Source: Chinchilla lanigera
Lineage: Eukaryota; Chordata; Mammalia; Rodentia; Chinchillidae
Direction of reading: 5' to 3'
Assembly (NCBI RefSeq): GCF_000276665.1
Contig: NW_004955425.1
Coordinates: 20,357,939 to 20,421,938, forward strand
Length of the DNA stretch: 64,000 bases
The position numbers and the translations under genes were made by a program. Shown here piece after piece: positions 51,153-62,231 of the stretch. Below the pieces are notes generated by a model, which was given only the letters and a program-made list of their open reading frames with translations, ran no database searches and was not told the DNA's origin. How positions within the stretch are numbered: position 1 is the first letter of the stretch; every line of letters begins with the position of its first letter.

Positions 51153-51287
51153 TTCCAAGTTTTCTACCAAGAACACTTAACGTCTGCACAGCTAGAAAAA
51201 AATTGTGAAAAATAAAAATGTGTTTTAGAATTGTATGATGTAGCAAAGGAAAAAAAATGTGGGTAAAGTTGGATATTAATAAAGAAG

Positions 51288-51366
51288 CAGGGCTAGAGAT
51301 GAAGCCTAGTGGTACCACACTATGCCCAGCAAGCACTAGGCCCTAGGTTCAATCCCCAGCATTACA
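51288..51366 (+). repeat. ID-like SINE, old
   Basis: 'gcagggctagagatgaagcc' and 'ggttcaatccccagcattac'. Confidence 0.75.
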
Positions 51367-51943
51367 AAACTGTAATTATGTTACTTTTGGTAAAATACTA
51401 CCAAGTAAGAAAATCATTAGGATAGCTTCAAATAATAATAGGATAATTTTAAATAAGTTGTGAAAAATACATTACTAAAAGATTGTAGAATGTTTTTTCA
51501 GGGCCATAAAAAGCTAAACTGAAATTCAGCCATGCTAGAAATGAAAACAAAAACAAAACAAAATACTAACGTTTAGAGAATTTAAAATTCAAGAAGTTTC
51601 CCTTTTACCAAAGTAACACCAAGAAACTTTTCTATATTCACTACACACAGCAAAGAGTTGTTGTCTTTGTCTGTTTGTGGTTTTTAGGGGGCATATAAAG
51701 TAACTATCACAAATCATTAAGATTAATTATGCCTTTTTAACTTCTTCATCATGGAAAAGCAAGTCCAGAGAAGCCAAAGATAAACCATGGGCTGATAAAC
51801 AGGGTTTCTTCATAACCACTGCCCATTCTTCCACGTACTGAAACAATTCCAGCCCAAGTAAACCCTTAAAATAACGTTTGAGTTCATCTTCTCTATTAAC
51901 CTGTTTTCACTGTGTAACCCATGCACCTGCTGTGCTTTAATGA

Positions 51944-52026
51944 TTTTTTTGGCAGTGCTGGGGATTGAACCTAGGGCCCTGCACATACCAGGCAAGTGCT
52001 CTACCACTAGGCTACATCCCCAGCCC
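51944..52026 (-). repeat. ID-like SINE, old
   Basis: 'agtgctggggattgaaccta' and 'aggctacatccccagcccc', antisense. Confidence 0.85.
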
Positions 52027-52207
52027 CTTAACTGCTCCTTACAGCTTAGAAAATAACCAACTTTTATTTCCTCACAGCAATTTTAAAGACACTTGGTATT
52101 TGCCAGAACGAACCTTAACAATACTGCTACATTTCTGTAACATACTGGGGACATGGAACACTAACATTCTTTAAGAAACTCCCAAGGAGGTCATGGAGAA
52201 CAGAACT

Positions 52208-52415
52208 ACCTAGGCTAGTGGTGGTGAACCTATGGCACATGTGCCAGCAGGCTATTTGTGAGGACTGAAAGCTCTAAGAGGTTTGCTGTCATTTGCAACA
52301 AGAATCCTTGGTAACTGCCCAGAGTCTGAAACCAAAATCTCTCGTGTTCCTAGCAGTTTTGTTTTGTTTTGTTTTGAAGGAAAGAGTGTGGCACACTTCC
52401 ACCCATGTAAAAACA
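52208..52415. mobile_element. Possible hAT-type DNA transposon end
   Basis: 'gtggtgaacctatggcacat' is followed by 'gtgccagcaggctatttgtg', and 'gtgtggcacacttccaccc' lies about 170 bp on. This recalls the ends of short non-autonomous hAT elements. Family and exact ends not determined. Confidence 0.35.
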
Positions 52416-52424
52416 CAAACACAC

Positions 52425-52800
52425 CACTGTGGTTCATATGCAAAATGCCCCCCAAGCCTTGTGTGGGTGGGTCCTGGCTCATACCTAAGGGTGCTGGCAC
52501 TCTGTAGATTCATCCATGATGGGCTCATCGCTACACATGCTGGCAGAAGGGGGGACCTGGTGGGAAGTGGTCACTGAAACATGACCTGGGAAACTATTCT
52601 TATCCCTGATCCTCCTGCTTCCTGCCTGCCATGGGGTGAGCAGCTTTCCTCTGCCAGGCCCTTCCACCATGCACTTCTGCTCTGGGACCAATTAACTTTG
52701 AGCTGAACCCTCTGAAAAACTGTGAGCCAAATAAACCTCTCCCTCAAATTGTGGGTGCCTGGTATTTTGTCTGAGCAATAGGGGAGTGACTAACACATAC
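52425..52800 (+). mobile_element. MaLR-type LTR
   Basis: 'caaaatgccccccaagcctt', 'tggtgggaagtggtcactga', 'actgtgagccaaataaacct' and 'ggggagtgactaacaca' are in MaLR order, about 375 bp. Confidence 0.75.
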
Positions 52801-53119
52801 CCAAACACAGAAGCACCATTTAAAGAAGGTGCCCTTTGTTACACTGCTCACACTAGGCATCTCCTGCTATTAGTATTTTCTGTATGGATTACGAAGTTTA
52901 TAAAACATTACCAAACCAATGCACCCAAGACAAATGTATCCACACCATTGCCTTGACACAATATAGTCCAGGTTCAAAAGTCAGTCATCAAACCAGCCAT
53001 GCATGGGATTATTACTATGGACCATGGACTGAATAGCATAATGGTTAAATAATAAAGGGATATATGATATGGTATGTAACACAGAAATGAGGAAAGGCTG
53101 ATTGTTTCCATAGTAAGTT

Positions 53120-53315
53120 TCTACACAAGCACCTGCCTGACAAGCACAAGGTCCTGAGTCTGGTTCCCAGTAGCAAAAAAAAAAAAAAGAAAAAAGGAAC
53201 ATGTGTCCATAGTAAGTTTCTGTTTGTCTATGCTTAGACTGAGGATAAAACTCAGTGGTAGTGCCTGCTCAGGATGCAGATGGCCCTAAGTTTGAGTCCC
53301 AGCATCACAAAAAAA
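53120..53315 (+). repeat. Two ID-like SINE fragments
   Basis: 53125-53188 lacks the 5' half (acctgcctgacaagcacaag). 53240-53315 is an older copy (ggataaaactcagtggtagt). Confidence 0.75.
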
Positions 53316-53586
53316 TATTCTTCATACAACACATGGTTAGAATGAAGTATCCACAGGTACCAGAATGCAGTCATTTCAGTGAAATGTTTCCAATAAGCCA
53401 TCAAATAAAATGGCAAAGAAAAAAAATCTGTGCATTAATATTTGTTCTACCTCAGAAGATATTACTGTAAATGATTCTAAACATGAGCACAATCTAGTGA
53501 ATAAGGTAGGAGACTGGTAGACTTAAACTTTCAGATTCAATTTACAGCTGTTCACCAGTTTCCTGCTGTTTTGACAAGTTACTTAC

Positions 53587-53707
53587 CAACTTGTGCTGCC
53601 ATTTCTCCCCTAAGATGAGGATAATTCTTGCAAACTGTGTCACAAGCATTTTGAAAGGAACCATGAATTATTGTGTAATGCTCTTGCAATTCCTCAGATG
53701 TAGGGTC
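53587..53707 (-). other. Candidate exon of unknown gene or isoform
   Basis: The minus strand shows an acceptor (ttactttgtgtag), 121 nt, then a strong donor, GTTG|gtaagt. One frame is open throughout: 40 codons (DPTSEELQEHYTII..., ending GEMAAQV) plus one base. The other two frames contain stops. Spliced after the first HERC4 coding exon it would introduce a stop at once, so it is not an ordinary HERC4 cassette. It joins in phase to 45481-45551. No family recognised. Confidence 0.33.
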
Positions 53708-54303
53708 CTACACAAAGTAAAGTATTATTATACATCTCTCTCTAAGAGTAGCATGATGTCTTTCCTATACTCAACCCCTGATTTTTGGGCACTGATCTTT
53801 CTCAGAGTAAAGGCCCAAGGTAAGCCTGCTGTCTTGACTCTAGTAATTACTTTTTTCACATCTTATTAGCACCCATATCTAGGTATTGTGAAAACTAAGA
53901 GTCATAAAACATAGCAAGCTTCTCTGGCATTACAGCCTTTGATTTAGTAAGAATTTTGTGGGGTAACGTGGATTTTTAATCTTCTCTCTAGTGAGTAATT
54001 TTATTCCCCACATTTATATATTTATTTTCCTATACTACTCTATAAATTTCAACTGTGTTTTAAGGAGCAGTTCATTTACAGATTTGTGAACAGAGAGAAC
54101 AGGTCAGAAAATGAAGAAGGCAAGCAAGCTAACTATTGCTATGGGACCACAAATGTGAATATAAACTACAATCAATTTCAACGTACTATCGAAACTTTAT
54201 CTATTACTGGCTTTGTTAATCAAGTCAGTCTTCCATTCAAGGATATACTATACATATGTAAATTTTTAATTTGTGGTAAAATACATTTGTTTTTAATTTT
54301 ATT

Positions 54304-54310
54304 GATGTTG

Positions 54311-54359
<49 letters not shown>

Positions 54360-54441
54360 GGTACTGGGGATCAAACTCACGACCTTGCGCTTGGCAGGCA
54401 GGCGCTTATGTCACTGAGCTATATCCCCAGCCCCGATGTTG
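54304..54441 (-). repeat. ID-type SINE with 45-nt T run and target-site duplication
   Basis: The T run (54313-54357) is the antisense A tail; the body is 54358-54434 (ccttgcgcttggcaggcagg). Flanks gatgttg at 54304-54310 and 54435-54441 match. The unbroken tail implies a young insertion. A B1-like antisense piece follows to 54545. Confidence 0.94.
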
Positions 54442-54809
54442 ACTTTTTTTTTTAAGATGGGGTTTCACTATGTTCCCCAGGATGATCCTCTTGCCTCAGC
54501 CTCCACAGTAACTGGGATTATAGGCCTGTGTCACCACGCCAAGCAGCAACATTACATCTTGAAAAGAGAACTGAATCTTATGTGAATCTGAAAACGACTC
54601 TTCCTTGAGTTTATGAACGAGGGATAGAAGGATAATAAAACACAGTATCTTAATTCTATCATCTTAGTTACAAAATACTCATTTTAGAAGGTTTTCTGAA
54701 CCCTCAGAGTTACATTAAAATACTGATGGCAACTAGTTTTCTCCTCAGTGAACAAATTTTCTTCTCTGTTCTCAAAACGGCAGGAGAAAGAGCTTCGTGG
54801 TCTCTGAAC

Positions 54810-54960
54810 GCCTGCGAGCCCAGTGACCCTACAGTCTCAATCTCTTCATTTCAGTTTCCTCATCTAAAACCAGGAACACAGAAACTGCCCTAGCTAGCAT
54901 ACAAGACTGTTGTGAGGATTATTGAGATATTCTTATTTGCAAGAACTCTGAAGCAACAAA
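54810..54960 (+). repeat. MIR SINE
   Basis: 'cttcatttcagtttcctcat', then 'gactgttgtgaggattattg', the conserved MIR core-to-tail order. Confidence 0.7.
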
Positions 54961-55139
54961 AACCTACTCAAACAGCTCTTTTTAACAGAATTATGCCGGA
55001 TTATTTAAGTATTTCAGTGGTAAGTTTAATACTACTTCTAACAAGAAACAAGTGAAAATAGATGCACAAAGCAAACACTCTGGACAACAGCCACCCATCA
55101 AATTATGCCTACACACTGAGTAAATAAGGAAAACATAGT

Positions 55140-55435
55140 AGCTACACATTGTGGTATATGCCTGTTAATTGTAGCATTCAGGGACGCCGAGGCAGGAGGA
55201 TCACAAGATTGAGGCCAGCCTGAACAACTAACTTAGCAAGTTATTCTAGCACTGTGGGATGCTGAAGCAGGATTGCAAGTTCTAGCCCAGCCGGGACAAC
55301 TCAGCAACTTAGTTAGGCTTTGTCTCAAAATAAAAACAAATTTTAAAGGGAGCGGGGCATATAGCTTAGTGGCAGCGTTTGCCTACCTAGCATGTGTGAG
55401 GTCCTGCATTCAATACCCAGTACCAAGGGGGGGAG
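55140..55435 (+). repeat. B1+ID composite SINEs (B4-like), tandem
   Basis: Two B1-like heads followed by 'gcatatagcttagtggcagc' and 'tcaatacccagtaccaa'. Confidence 0.75.
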
Positions 55436-55915
55436 GGCCCTAACTATTTAAATGGGCTGTGGTAGCTTACTGAAAATAAATGTATTTACTTGTTAGCCAT
55501 TAATTTAAAAATTGAGATCCTAGCTTAAAAAAATTTGTTTAAAGTTTTTATGTAAGAAAAACATGAAAGTGACACACACATTCATTCCTAAGAAATTCAG
55601 AAAGAACTAGTAGTGATAGTAAAACAACATATATATTCAAGAGAATACAGATGAATGCAGATGAATCTACTCTTAGTGTAGGTAACAAAAGACATCAGTT
55701 AAACCTTTCTGTGTTTCTAAAAATGTCCAAAATGTAAACAGTCTCCCAAGAGACCACAGGCCAAATCTATTTGCTACACTGCAAAGCTAAATCCTCCAGT
55801 AATTATTCCAACTCAAGAAAAATTTATCCTTAATGAGGCTAGTTCTTTCTCTCACTTCTTACTACATAATATTTGTTAGGTTGACAGTCAACTAATGTAA
55901 AGAAATAAATCTTAC

Positions 55916-55986
55916 CTCCTTTCCTTTTGCTTTCTTTCTAGTAAAAGTTTAAAGCGCTGCTTAAATGAACCGTTTATTACATGGTC
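55916..55986 (-). other. Third exon-like segment, unknown
   Basis: Acceptor gttacttctag, 71 nt, donor GGAG|gtaaga. One open frame: 23 codons (DHVINGSFKQRFKLLLERKQ...) plus two bases. Its exit phase does not match the entry phase of 53587-53707, so a direct join fails. The acceptor's pyrimidine tract is weak. Probably chance unless an intervening exon exists. Confidence 0.2.
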
Positions 55987-56035
55987 CTAGAAGTAACTGG
56001 CTAGTCCCAATACCAGAGACTTTAAAACCAATTAA

Positions 56036-56605
56036 ACAGTTGAGCTTGGTAGCACACACATGTAAACTCAGCCACTTGGGAAGCTGAGGTAAGACAGTCT
56101 CAAGTTCAAAGTTAGCCCAGGCAACTTAATGAGTCTCTGTCTCACAACTATTTTTTCTAATAAGGACAGTGGGCGAGGTGAGGATATAGCTCAATAGTAT
56201 AGCATTTGCCTAGTAGGTATGAGGGTCTGAGTCTAACCTCCAGTACCAAAGAAAAAAGACCATTACATAAGATACAACTTTTTTTCTTCTAATCCAGCCC
56301 TCAAATTCACAAATTTAAAAAAGGTTTAGGGAAGGTACACATTTAAAACATTAAGGGATTATTCCAAATAGAAATAATTTTAGTTAAAAACTATTCAAAT
56401 TTATCAAATTAAATCAAGATTGAGAATAGCTGGGCATGGTGGCACAGACCTATAATCCCAGCACTTGGGAGGCTAAGGCAAGAGGGAGGCTGAGGCAGGA
56501 GGATCATTGCAAGTTCGAGACCAACCTGGGCTACAAAGTGAGCTCAAAGCCAGCCTTAACTGCATAGCGAGACCCTGTCTCAAAAAGACCAAAAAAAAAA
56601 AAAGG
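56036..56605 (+). repeat. B1+ID composite, then B1-type SINE
   Basis: 56036-56262 is a B4-like composite (ggatatagctcaatagtata). 56427-56605 is a B1 with an internal small duplication (gggaggctaaggcaagag and gggaggctgaggcaggag). Confidence 0.85.
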
Positions 56606-58031
56606 GAGAAAAGATTGAGAATAAAAGATGAAGTCCCTGGCACAGCAATCACCTCACCCTGCCCTTCTACTTTTTCCTACCTCTGTAACATAGGCACACT
56701 TCAATTACCACTGAGTCAGGAGTTATAATAAAAGGCTTTCCCAAGGATCTTGTTCTTGCTCCTCTACAAAATAAGCAATTCTAGTTTCAAATCTGTCTTC
56801 TGGCTTTTATGTGATTACTCGCAAAAACCAAACTTAAATCTTTGTTTTCTCCCACAAATCATAACTCTATCCCACAATGTCTTTTCTTATTTAAATTCTG
56901 TAGGCTCAAAGTACGTAGCACATCATGTCAAATTTCAGTTCTCCCTAGTTTTCATTTACATATGCCTGTACTCCCAACCAAGACTCTAAATTTCTCAGAC
57001 AAAGCTCACTTTTTTGTTTGTCTTTTACTCCATAGAAAGACATATATGTTTTACATGTATATCACAGTATACACCCTGGACAGCAATGAGGCAATCCTGG
57101 AGCTATTAAAGAAATCTGCCCTCCCAACTCTGTGTTACCAAATGCTTCCAGCATGAACGCACAGAATGATATAGATGTCACAATGTAATTATCACAATGA
57201 CAACAAGATCACAGAGCAGCCAGCTGAATGTTTCAGACGCTCACCTATGGAGTCAGACGCTGTCTGCAGGCACCACGCTCATTATCCTATTAGTGCACAG
57301 TGTCTGCCCTCGTCCTAAATGCAGAGCAAGTGTGGAGCAGCAAGTAAAACTCCTAAACCTTAATAAACTACAATAACTATATTGGCAATTTCTGTGCTAG
57401 CTTTAAATTTCCTACCAGCCTTCCATTCTTTTGAAATTTAAAGCAACCTAGAGATGCTCAGTTATCTCCACAGAGCATGCATGCTATGTACAAAGCCCTG
57501 GTACTAGGAAAATTTTGAATGAAGTAGCATTCCAAAGCTAAAAAAGGTAAATGACCCTTTTGCCACTAAAGCAAAGATAATCAAACACATTATCAAACTG
57601 GGGAGAACTGATTTCATTTAAGTCAGCATAATCACCTCAATGCCTAAGATTACGAAAATCTTGTGAGGTTCTACAAAACATGCTTATTGATGCACACTAT
57701 ACAAAATCTACCATTTACTTTGAGTTCTACAATAACTAAACTTACTATATTAAGCATCACTATTATTTGTCCATTAAAACTAAATTACAAGTTAAGGCAG
57801 AAGAGATTAAGACCCTAACCACAAAGAAAAGATGAAAATTCTGCTTTACAAAAGCGGGGTCTGGAATGGTAGTGACATGATATGAAAGATGGAACACACC
57901 TTAATTTAATGCCTGAGTATTTTATATCTTCATTAATCTCTCAAAAGTACACTAACAATGGATACCACTTAAATAATGAAATGATAAATAAAAACAACTG
58001 CCATATAAAATATTTTTAACAGCGCCATTTT

Positions 58032-58115
58032 TAGCTGAGCATGATGGCGCAGGCCTATAACCCCAGTTCAAGGCCAGCCTGAACTACATGGTGAGAACCT
58101 GTCTCAAAAAAAAAA
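58032..58115 (+). repeat. B1-type SINE fragment
   Basis: 'gctgagcatgatggcgcagg' then 'gttcaaggccagcctgaact', with the middle missing. Confidence 0.85.
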
Positions 58116-58948
58116 AAAACAAAAACAAAACCAACAAAAAAGTACCATTCTTGTTAAAGTTAAAAAAAAAAAAAAATGGGTACACCACAGTCTCACCCAA
58201 ACTTACTACCTGAAAACAGAAACTTTTAGCAGTTGCAACTGAAAGCAAAACATGTATCAATAATATTCCTAAATGTTGCAATATCTAATTTTAAAATAAA
58301 CATCCAGGAAAACAGTATATGAAATATGACCAAACGCCTCAAAATTTTTATTACCCTACAAATTATATTAAATTTTGCTTGTATACCTACCCAAAATCAG
58401 GACGCTTCATTTTACAAAACTTTTAGTAGCCAGCACTATATTTTAAAATTAGACAAATAGAACACATGTACAGCTAAACTAAGTAAAGTTATACATTTAA
58501 AATATGATGGAGGAATAAACAGAAAAATTAAGATATATTGTAAGTAAGTAAATGAAAATAGACAGTTCTCACCTTAGGCCCCCCCTCTGCCCCCATGTAT
58601 GGAAACATCACAGTAAATTATGAATTTATTTTTTATTTTTTTAATTATGAATTTAAAATCTATCCAAGCTGGCTGAAATTATTAAGGACCGTCTCTGTAG
58701 CTTTACACTCTATGCCAATGGTGACATATACACTACAGGCTAGTTTTCTCTATCACTTTACAATGTCACATCGGGCTTACCAGACTACTAAGAAAAAGTA
58801 CTAAGCATGCAAGAGTCAAGGATGTGTTTAACCATTACTTTACTTTTAAGTTTGACAAAGAATGTACGTTTAAGATTACAGAGATTACACGACACTTCAA
58901 ACTTTGATATAATTATTAGAAAGAGCAAATAAAAAATTTTCAACTTAC

Positions 58949-59252
58949 CTGGTTTCTTTCTGGATTTTTCATGACCTAGCTGTCCTAGATCATTACATCC
59001 ACAGGTGTACACAGTTCCATCATCCAGAACAAACACAGTGTGTCTGAGTCCACACCCTACATCTCGCACCTTTTTATTTATAAAAAAGTCACTTTTTCTG
59101 GGCTCTAGTACAATTTCTTCATCAATTCCACCCAAACCTAGTTGTCCAAAGGATGCATTTCCCCAGCACAACATGCCTGTGGTTACTTTGGTCTTCCAGT
59201 TTCAATACAAAATCCCCTTGTGAAACTCTGGGAAGTTGGAGGTACCCTATGT
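58949..59252 (-). CDS. HERC4: HERC4 first coding exon (5'UTR end + residues 1-75)
   Basis: This exon carries 78 nt of 5'UTR (59175-59252) and 226 coding nt. The start codon is at 59174-59172. An in-frame TGA at 59204-59202, ten codons upstream, and a G at -3 support this start. The acceptor is a long pyrimidine run ending in ctcctcag; the donor is CCAG|gtaagt and leaves phase 1. Residues 1-15 (MLCWGNASFGQLGLG) and the block at about 40-67 (CGLRHTVFVL then GQLG) are RCC1-repeat signatures. These are blades 1 and 2 of the propeller, expected to mediate protein contacts rather than catalysis. The ORF runs on past 58949, but those codons are intronic. Confidence 0.95.
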
Positions 59253-60239
59253 CTGAGGAGATAGAAAAAAAGTAGGGTGACTTCCAAAGAAACATGATTT
59301 ACAACTCTTCTTTCATTAAATGCTAGGCTACAATCACTATATCCTGAACAGTAAGTGTATTTTATAATATGCTACATAAGTATCATTTACTTTCAAAAGT
59401 CAATTAGTTGTTATTTTTTTAATGAATACACAGAAATGCTCACGGTAAATACACCATTTTCTGTAATTCTTTGCAAAATTCAAAACATTAACTACTTTTC
59501 ACCTTTTCTTACTTGTGGTAGATTAAGCTAATGGAAATAGTAAGCATGTTACAGAAATCAATCACAGTTTTTGTTTGCTTTAAATAATTTCAATGGGAGT
59601 AGGAAATAAGGCATCCTTATTTCTAATGACCAAAAATCAAGTACCCAACCAACTATAGAAAGGCAACCCTGCAGCTGCCCTCAAATCATAGCATAATGTA
59701 AATGCCTGATACCTACCTCCACATCAACAGAAAATTGAAGGTCTTATCTGTAATAGAAATAAAACCAATAGAGAAAAATTTAAATTTACCACCATACAAA
59801 CGTCTCTCCCGATGATTCACACTAACAGGTCTTATGAACAATCCCCTCCAAACAATCTCATTGTACATCAAAATAGTAACATCCCGACCTATTAATTTAA
59901 AAACTAAATCAATCTTCATTATCATAATATAGAAAAAATATTCAGTTTAAACATCAAGATTCTCCCCCAAAATTCAACATTTCTCTATTAAGAGCGATAA
60001 CTGGGCTAAAAATATTTCCCAGGGCAAATCACGCCTATCTGTACCTCTGGAACAATTATTAAAGACGGAAAAAAAAAACTTACAAATAACCCTAGCAGGA
60101 CTGCTCATACAGGGATGGGGGCTGGGTCACTGATAGTTTGGTGGCGAAATCTGCAGAACTTTCCAGTGCACTGGGTATTTCTTCGCTTGTAAAGACACAA
60201 ACAACAATCAGGATCCACCTGGTCTACACGCCGCAGATT

Positions 60240-61560
60240 TTCGAACACGCTGCACTGCTGACTAACCCTTCCCACCGGGGTGAGCCTACCCCGCGGCGGG
60301 CACCCACATTCCTCACCGCACAGCGCGCTCCAAAACCCGGCGTCCCCACACCCGGCCGGCAGGCGCCGCCGCGCCCCGCAGCCCGCCCTCGGCACAGCGC
60401 NNNNNNNNNNNNNNNNNNNNNNNNNNNNNNNNNNNNNNNNNNNNNNNNNNNNNNNNNNNNNNNNNNNNNNNNNNNNNNNNNNNNNNNNNNNNNNNNNNNN
60501 NNNNNNNNNNNNNNNNNNNNNNNNNNNNNNNNNNNNNNNNNNNNNNNNNNNNNNNNNNNNNNNNNNNNNNNNNNNNNNNNNNNNNNNNNNNNNNNNNNNN
60601 NNNNNNNNNNNNNNNNNNNNNNNNNNNNNNNNNNNNNNNNNNNNNNNNNNNNNNNNNNNNNNNNNNNNNNNNNNNNNNNNNNNNNNNNNNNNNNNNNNNN
60701 NNNNNNNNNNNNNNNNNNNNNNNNNNNNNNNNNNNNNNNNNNNNNNNNNNNNNNNNNNNNNNNNNNNNNNNNNNNNNNNNNNNNNNNNNNNNNNNNNNNN
60801 NNNNNNNNNNNNNNNGGCGGGGCGTAGCGCTCGGTCCGGGACTTCCTCCTGCGGCCGGGCGCGACCCAGGGCTCCTCCGGGTCGGGCCGCCGATCGCTGA
60901 CCCGCCGCTGCCCTGCCCGGCCCCGGAAACTTTATCAGAGAGCAGCAGCCGCTAGCCCGTCCGTCCAGAGACTGCGCCGGCGACCCGGATGGAGCGGGCG
61001 GGGAAAGGCCGGAGGCGAGCAGGGCGGAGAGCGCGAGGGGCGGAGAGTTGAGGGAGAGGCCGGGCGGGAGCGGGGGAAAGGGGGAGGGCCCGCGGGGGAG
61101 GGGCTGGCCGGAAGTGGGCCGCGGAGCACGCGCGAGCCCGCCCACTGCCCGGCCCGCGCGCCTGTGCCGGAAGCCTCCCGGGCTGCGCGGAGCCGCGCGC
61201 GTGCGCGGAGCGTAGCTTGCCCCGCCTCTGTCCGGTGGGCGCTGCCAAACGCTGTCCAGTCAGCGTTTATGGACCCGAGCGGAGTGGATTGTCAGTGTGT
61301 TTTTAACAACGGGCTTGCGTGAGGGCCACTTATGAAGAAAAACCTTCGTTTCCTTTTTGGTTTGTCTTTCTACTCATAAATTGTAGTTTTTTCATGATTG
61401 TCTTTTCCGCAGGGAGATTTTGAAGCGGCAGAGAAACGTCACAACCACGGATGTGAGGGCGATGAGTTGCGCTGCGCTTTGCCGTCCGCCGCAGCCAGTC
61501 TGAGGGCGCGGGTACGCGGAGGGCAGCACCTGGAGATGCTCGCATAAAACGTCGGCGCCG
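60240..61560 (-). promoter_or_regulatory. HERC4: HERC4 CpG-island promoter
   Basis: The sequence switches abruptly from AT-rich to very GC- and CpG-rich, with no TATA box visible. Recognisable sites are a core ETS motif CCGGAAGT at 61108-61115, a related CCGGAAGC at 61167-61174, and a perfect NRF1-type palindrome (cgcgcgtgcgcg) at 61196-61207. GC boxes lie near 61035 and 61218. This is the usual layout of a broadly expressed housekeeping promoter. Transcription toward lower coordinates probably starts between the gap and about 61200. The exact start and first-exon donor cannot be read because 60401-60815 is N. Confidence 0.8.
60401..60815. other. Assembly gap in the CpG island
   Basis: This is a run of 415 N inside the GC-richest part of the window. 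It probably hides the non-coding first exon of HERC4 or its donor: no convincing donor was seen between the gap and 61.2 kb. The best donor to its left is TTT|gtaagt near 60080, which has poor exonic bases. Confidence 0.95.
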
Positions 61561-62231
61561 CCAGTGCGGCTTCCCGACCCGTGTTGCTCACGGCCCTTTC
61601 GCACGCTGTCTAGAAGATGGGGCAAGAAAAAAGGTCTTGTTCGGTACACCGGCAAGCCCAAAAAGAACGGGGCCTCGCTTCCAGGAAAACCATCTTAACA
61701 CAGATTACAAGCTCCTTTTGTAGTTAGGAGGACATGACTGAGGTAACCTGGTAGCTGGTCATCTCTGCTCTGCAGCGCTTTTTCAGGGGTGGTAGTGGTA
61801 CTAGTGATTGAATTGAGGACCTCTTACCTGCTGAGCAAGTCTCTGCCACCAAGCTCCACCCCAGTCCCTTTCACTTTTAGTTAGAGTCTCGCTAAATTGC
61901 TCAAGCTCGTCTTGAACTTGTCGTGCACAGAGCTTTCTGCGTCAGTCTTCGGAGACGAGACCAGGGACTTCCGCAAACCAACCCTGTGCTGCTAATTTAA
62001 ACAATTAAGGAAGACTGTACTCCGGGAGCCACCAGCCAATAACTACACTCTGTTTAAAAAGGGGAAAACGTGAAACAAGACACTTGTAGTTCTATATTAG
62101 ACTTTCCTAGAACTTGACTTGAGGGAGAATGTTGAGAACCTAGAAGGAATTCCACAATAGACTGTTTATCATTTACTGGAACGCGTGTTTCAAGTTAAGA
62201 AGTGCCTGTGCTAAAATGTATTTGTGTGTGA

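Larger units (their letters stand above)
38664..58948 (-). other. HERC4 20-kb intron: contents
   Basis: The largest intron, rich in repeats of every class (listed separately), with three exon-like minus-strand segments (45481-45551, 53587-53707, 55916-55986). In 38760-39090, 45000-45880, 51370-51940, 55440-55900 and 56620-58030, apart from those segments, I see no gene or clear repeat. Confidence 0.7.
7257..61210 (-). other. HERC4: HERC4 gene, 5' part (gene span)
   Basis: The gene encodes a HECT-type E3 ubiquitin ligase with an N-terminal RCC1-like propeller. Seven coding exons were placed by reading the reverse complement, locating AG/GT boundaries and checking codon phase. The joined reading frame is 356 codons plus one base and has no stop. 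The translation matches the HERC4 N-terminus as I know it; the family is about 1,050 residues long, so roughly a third is here. The 5' limit is set only by the CpG island, because the first exon is probably in the 60401-60815 gap. No exon for the segment after residue 357 was found in 1-7256, so the gene continues past the left edge. HERC3 is the close paralogue; the exact opening residues favour HERC4. Confidence 0.93.

Noticed and set aside
57237..57340. Minus donor CATAG|gtgagc with acceptor catttag as an exon
   Set aside because: All three frames contain a stop within the segment.
60105..61145. Long minus-strand open frame (346 codons) over the CpG island
   Set aside because: Two thirds of its middle is N, the rest is GC-rich low-complexity promoter sequence, and known HERC4 translation begins at 59174.
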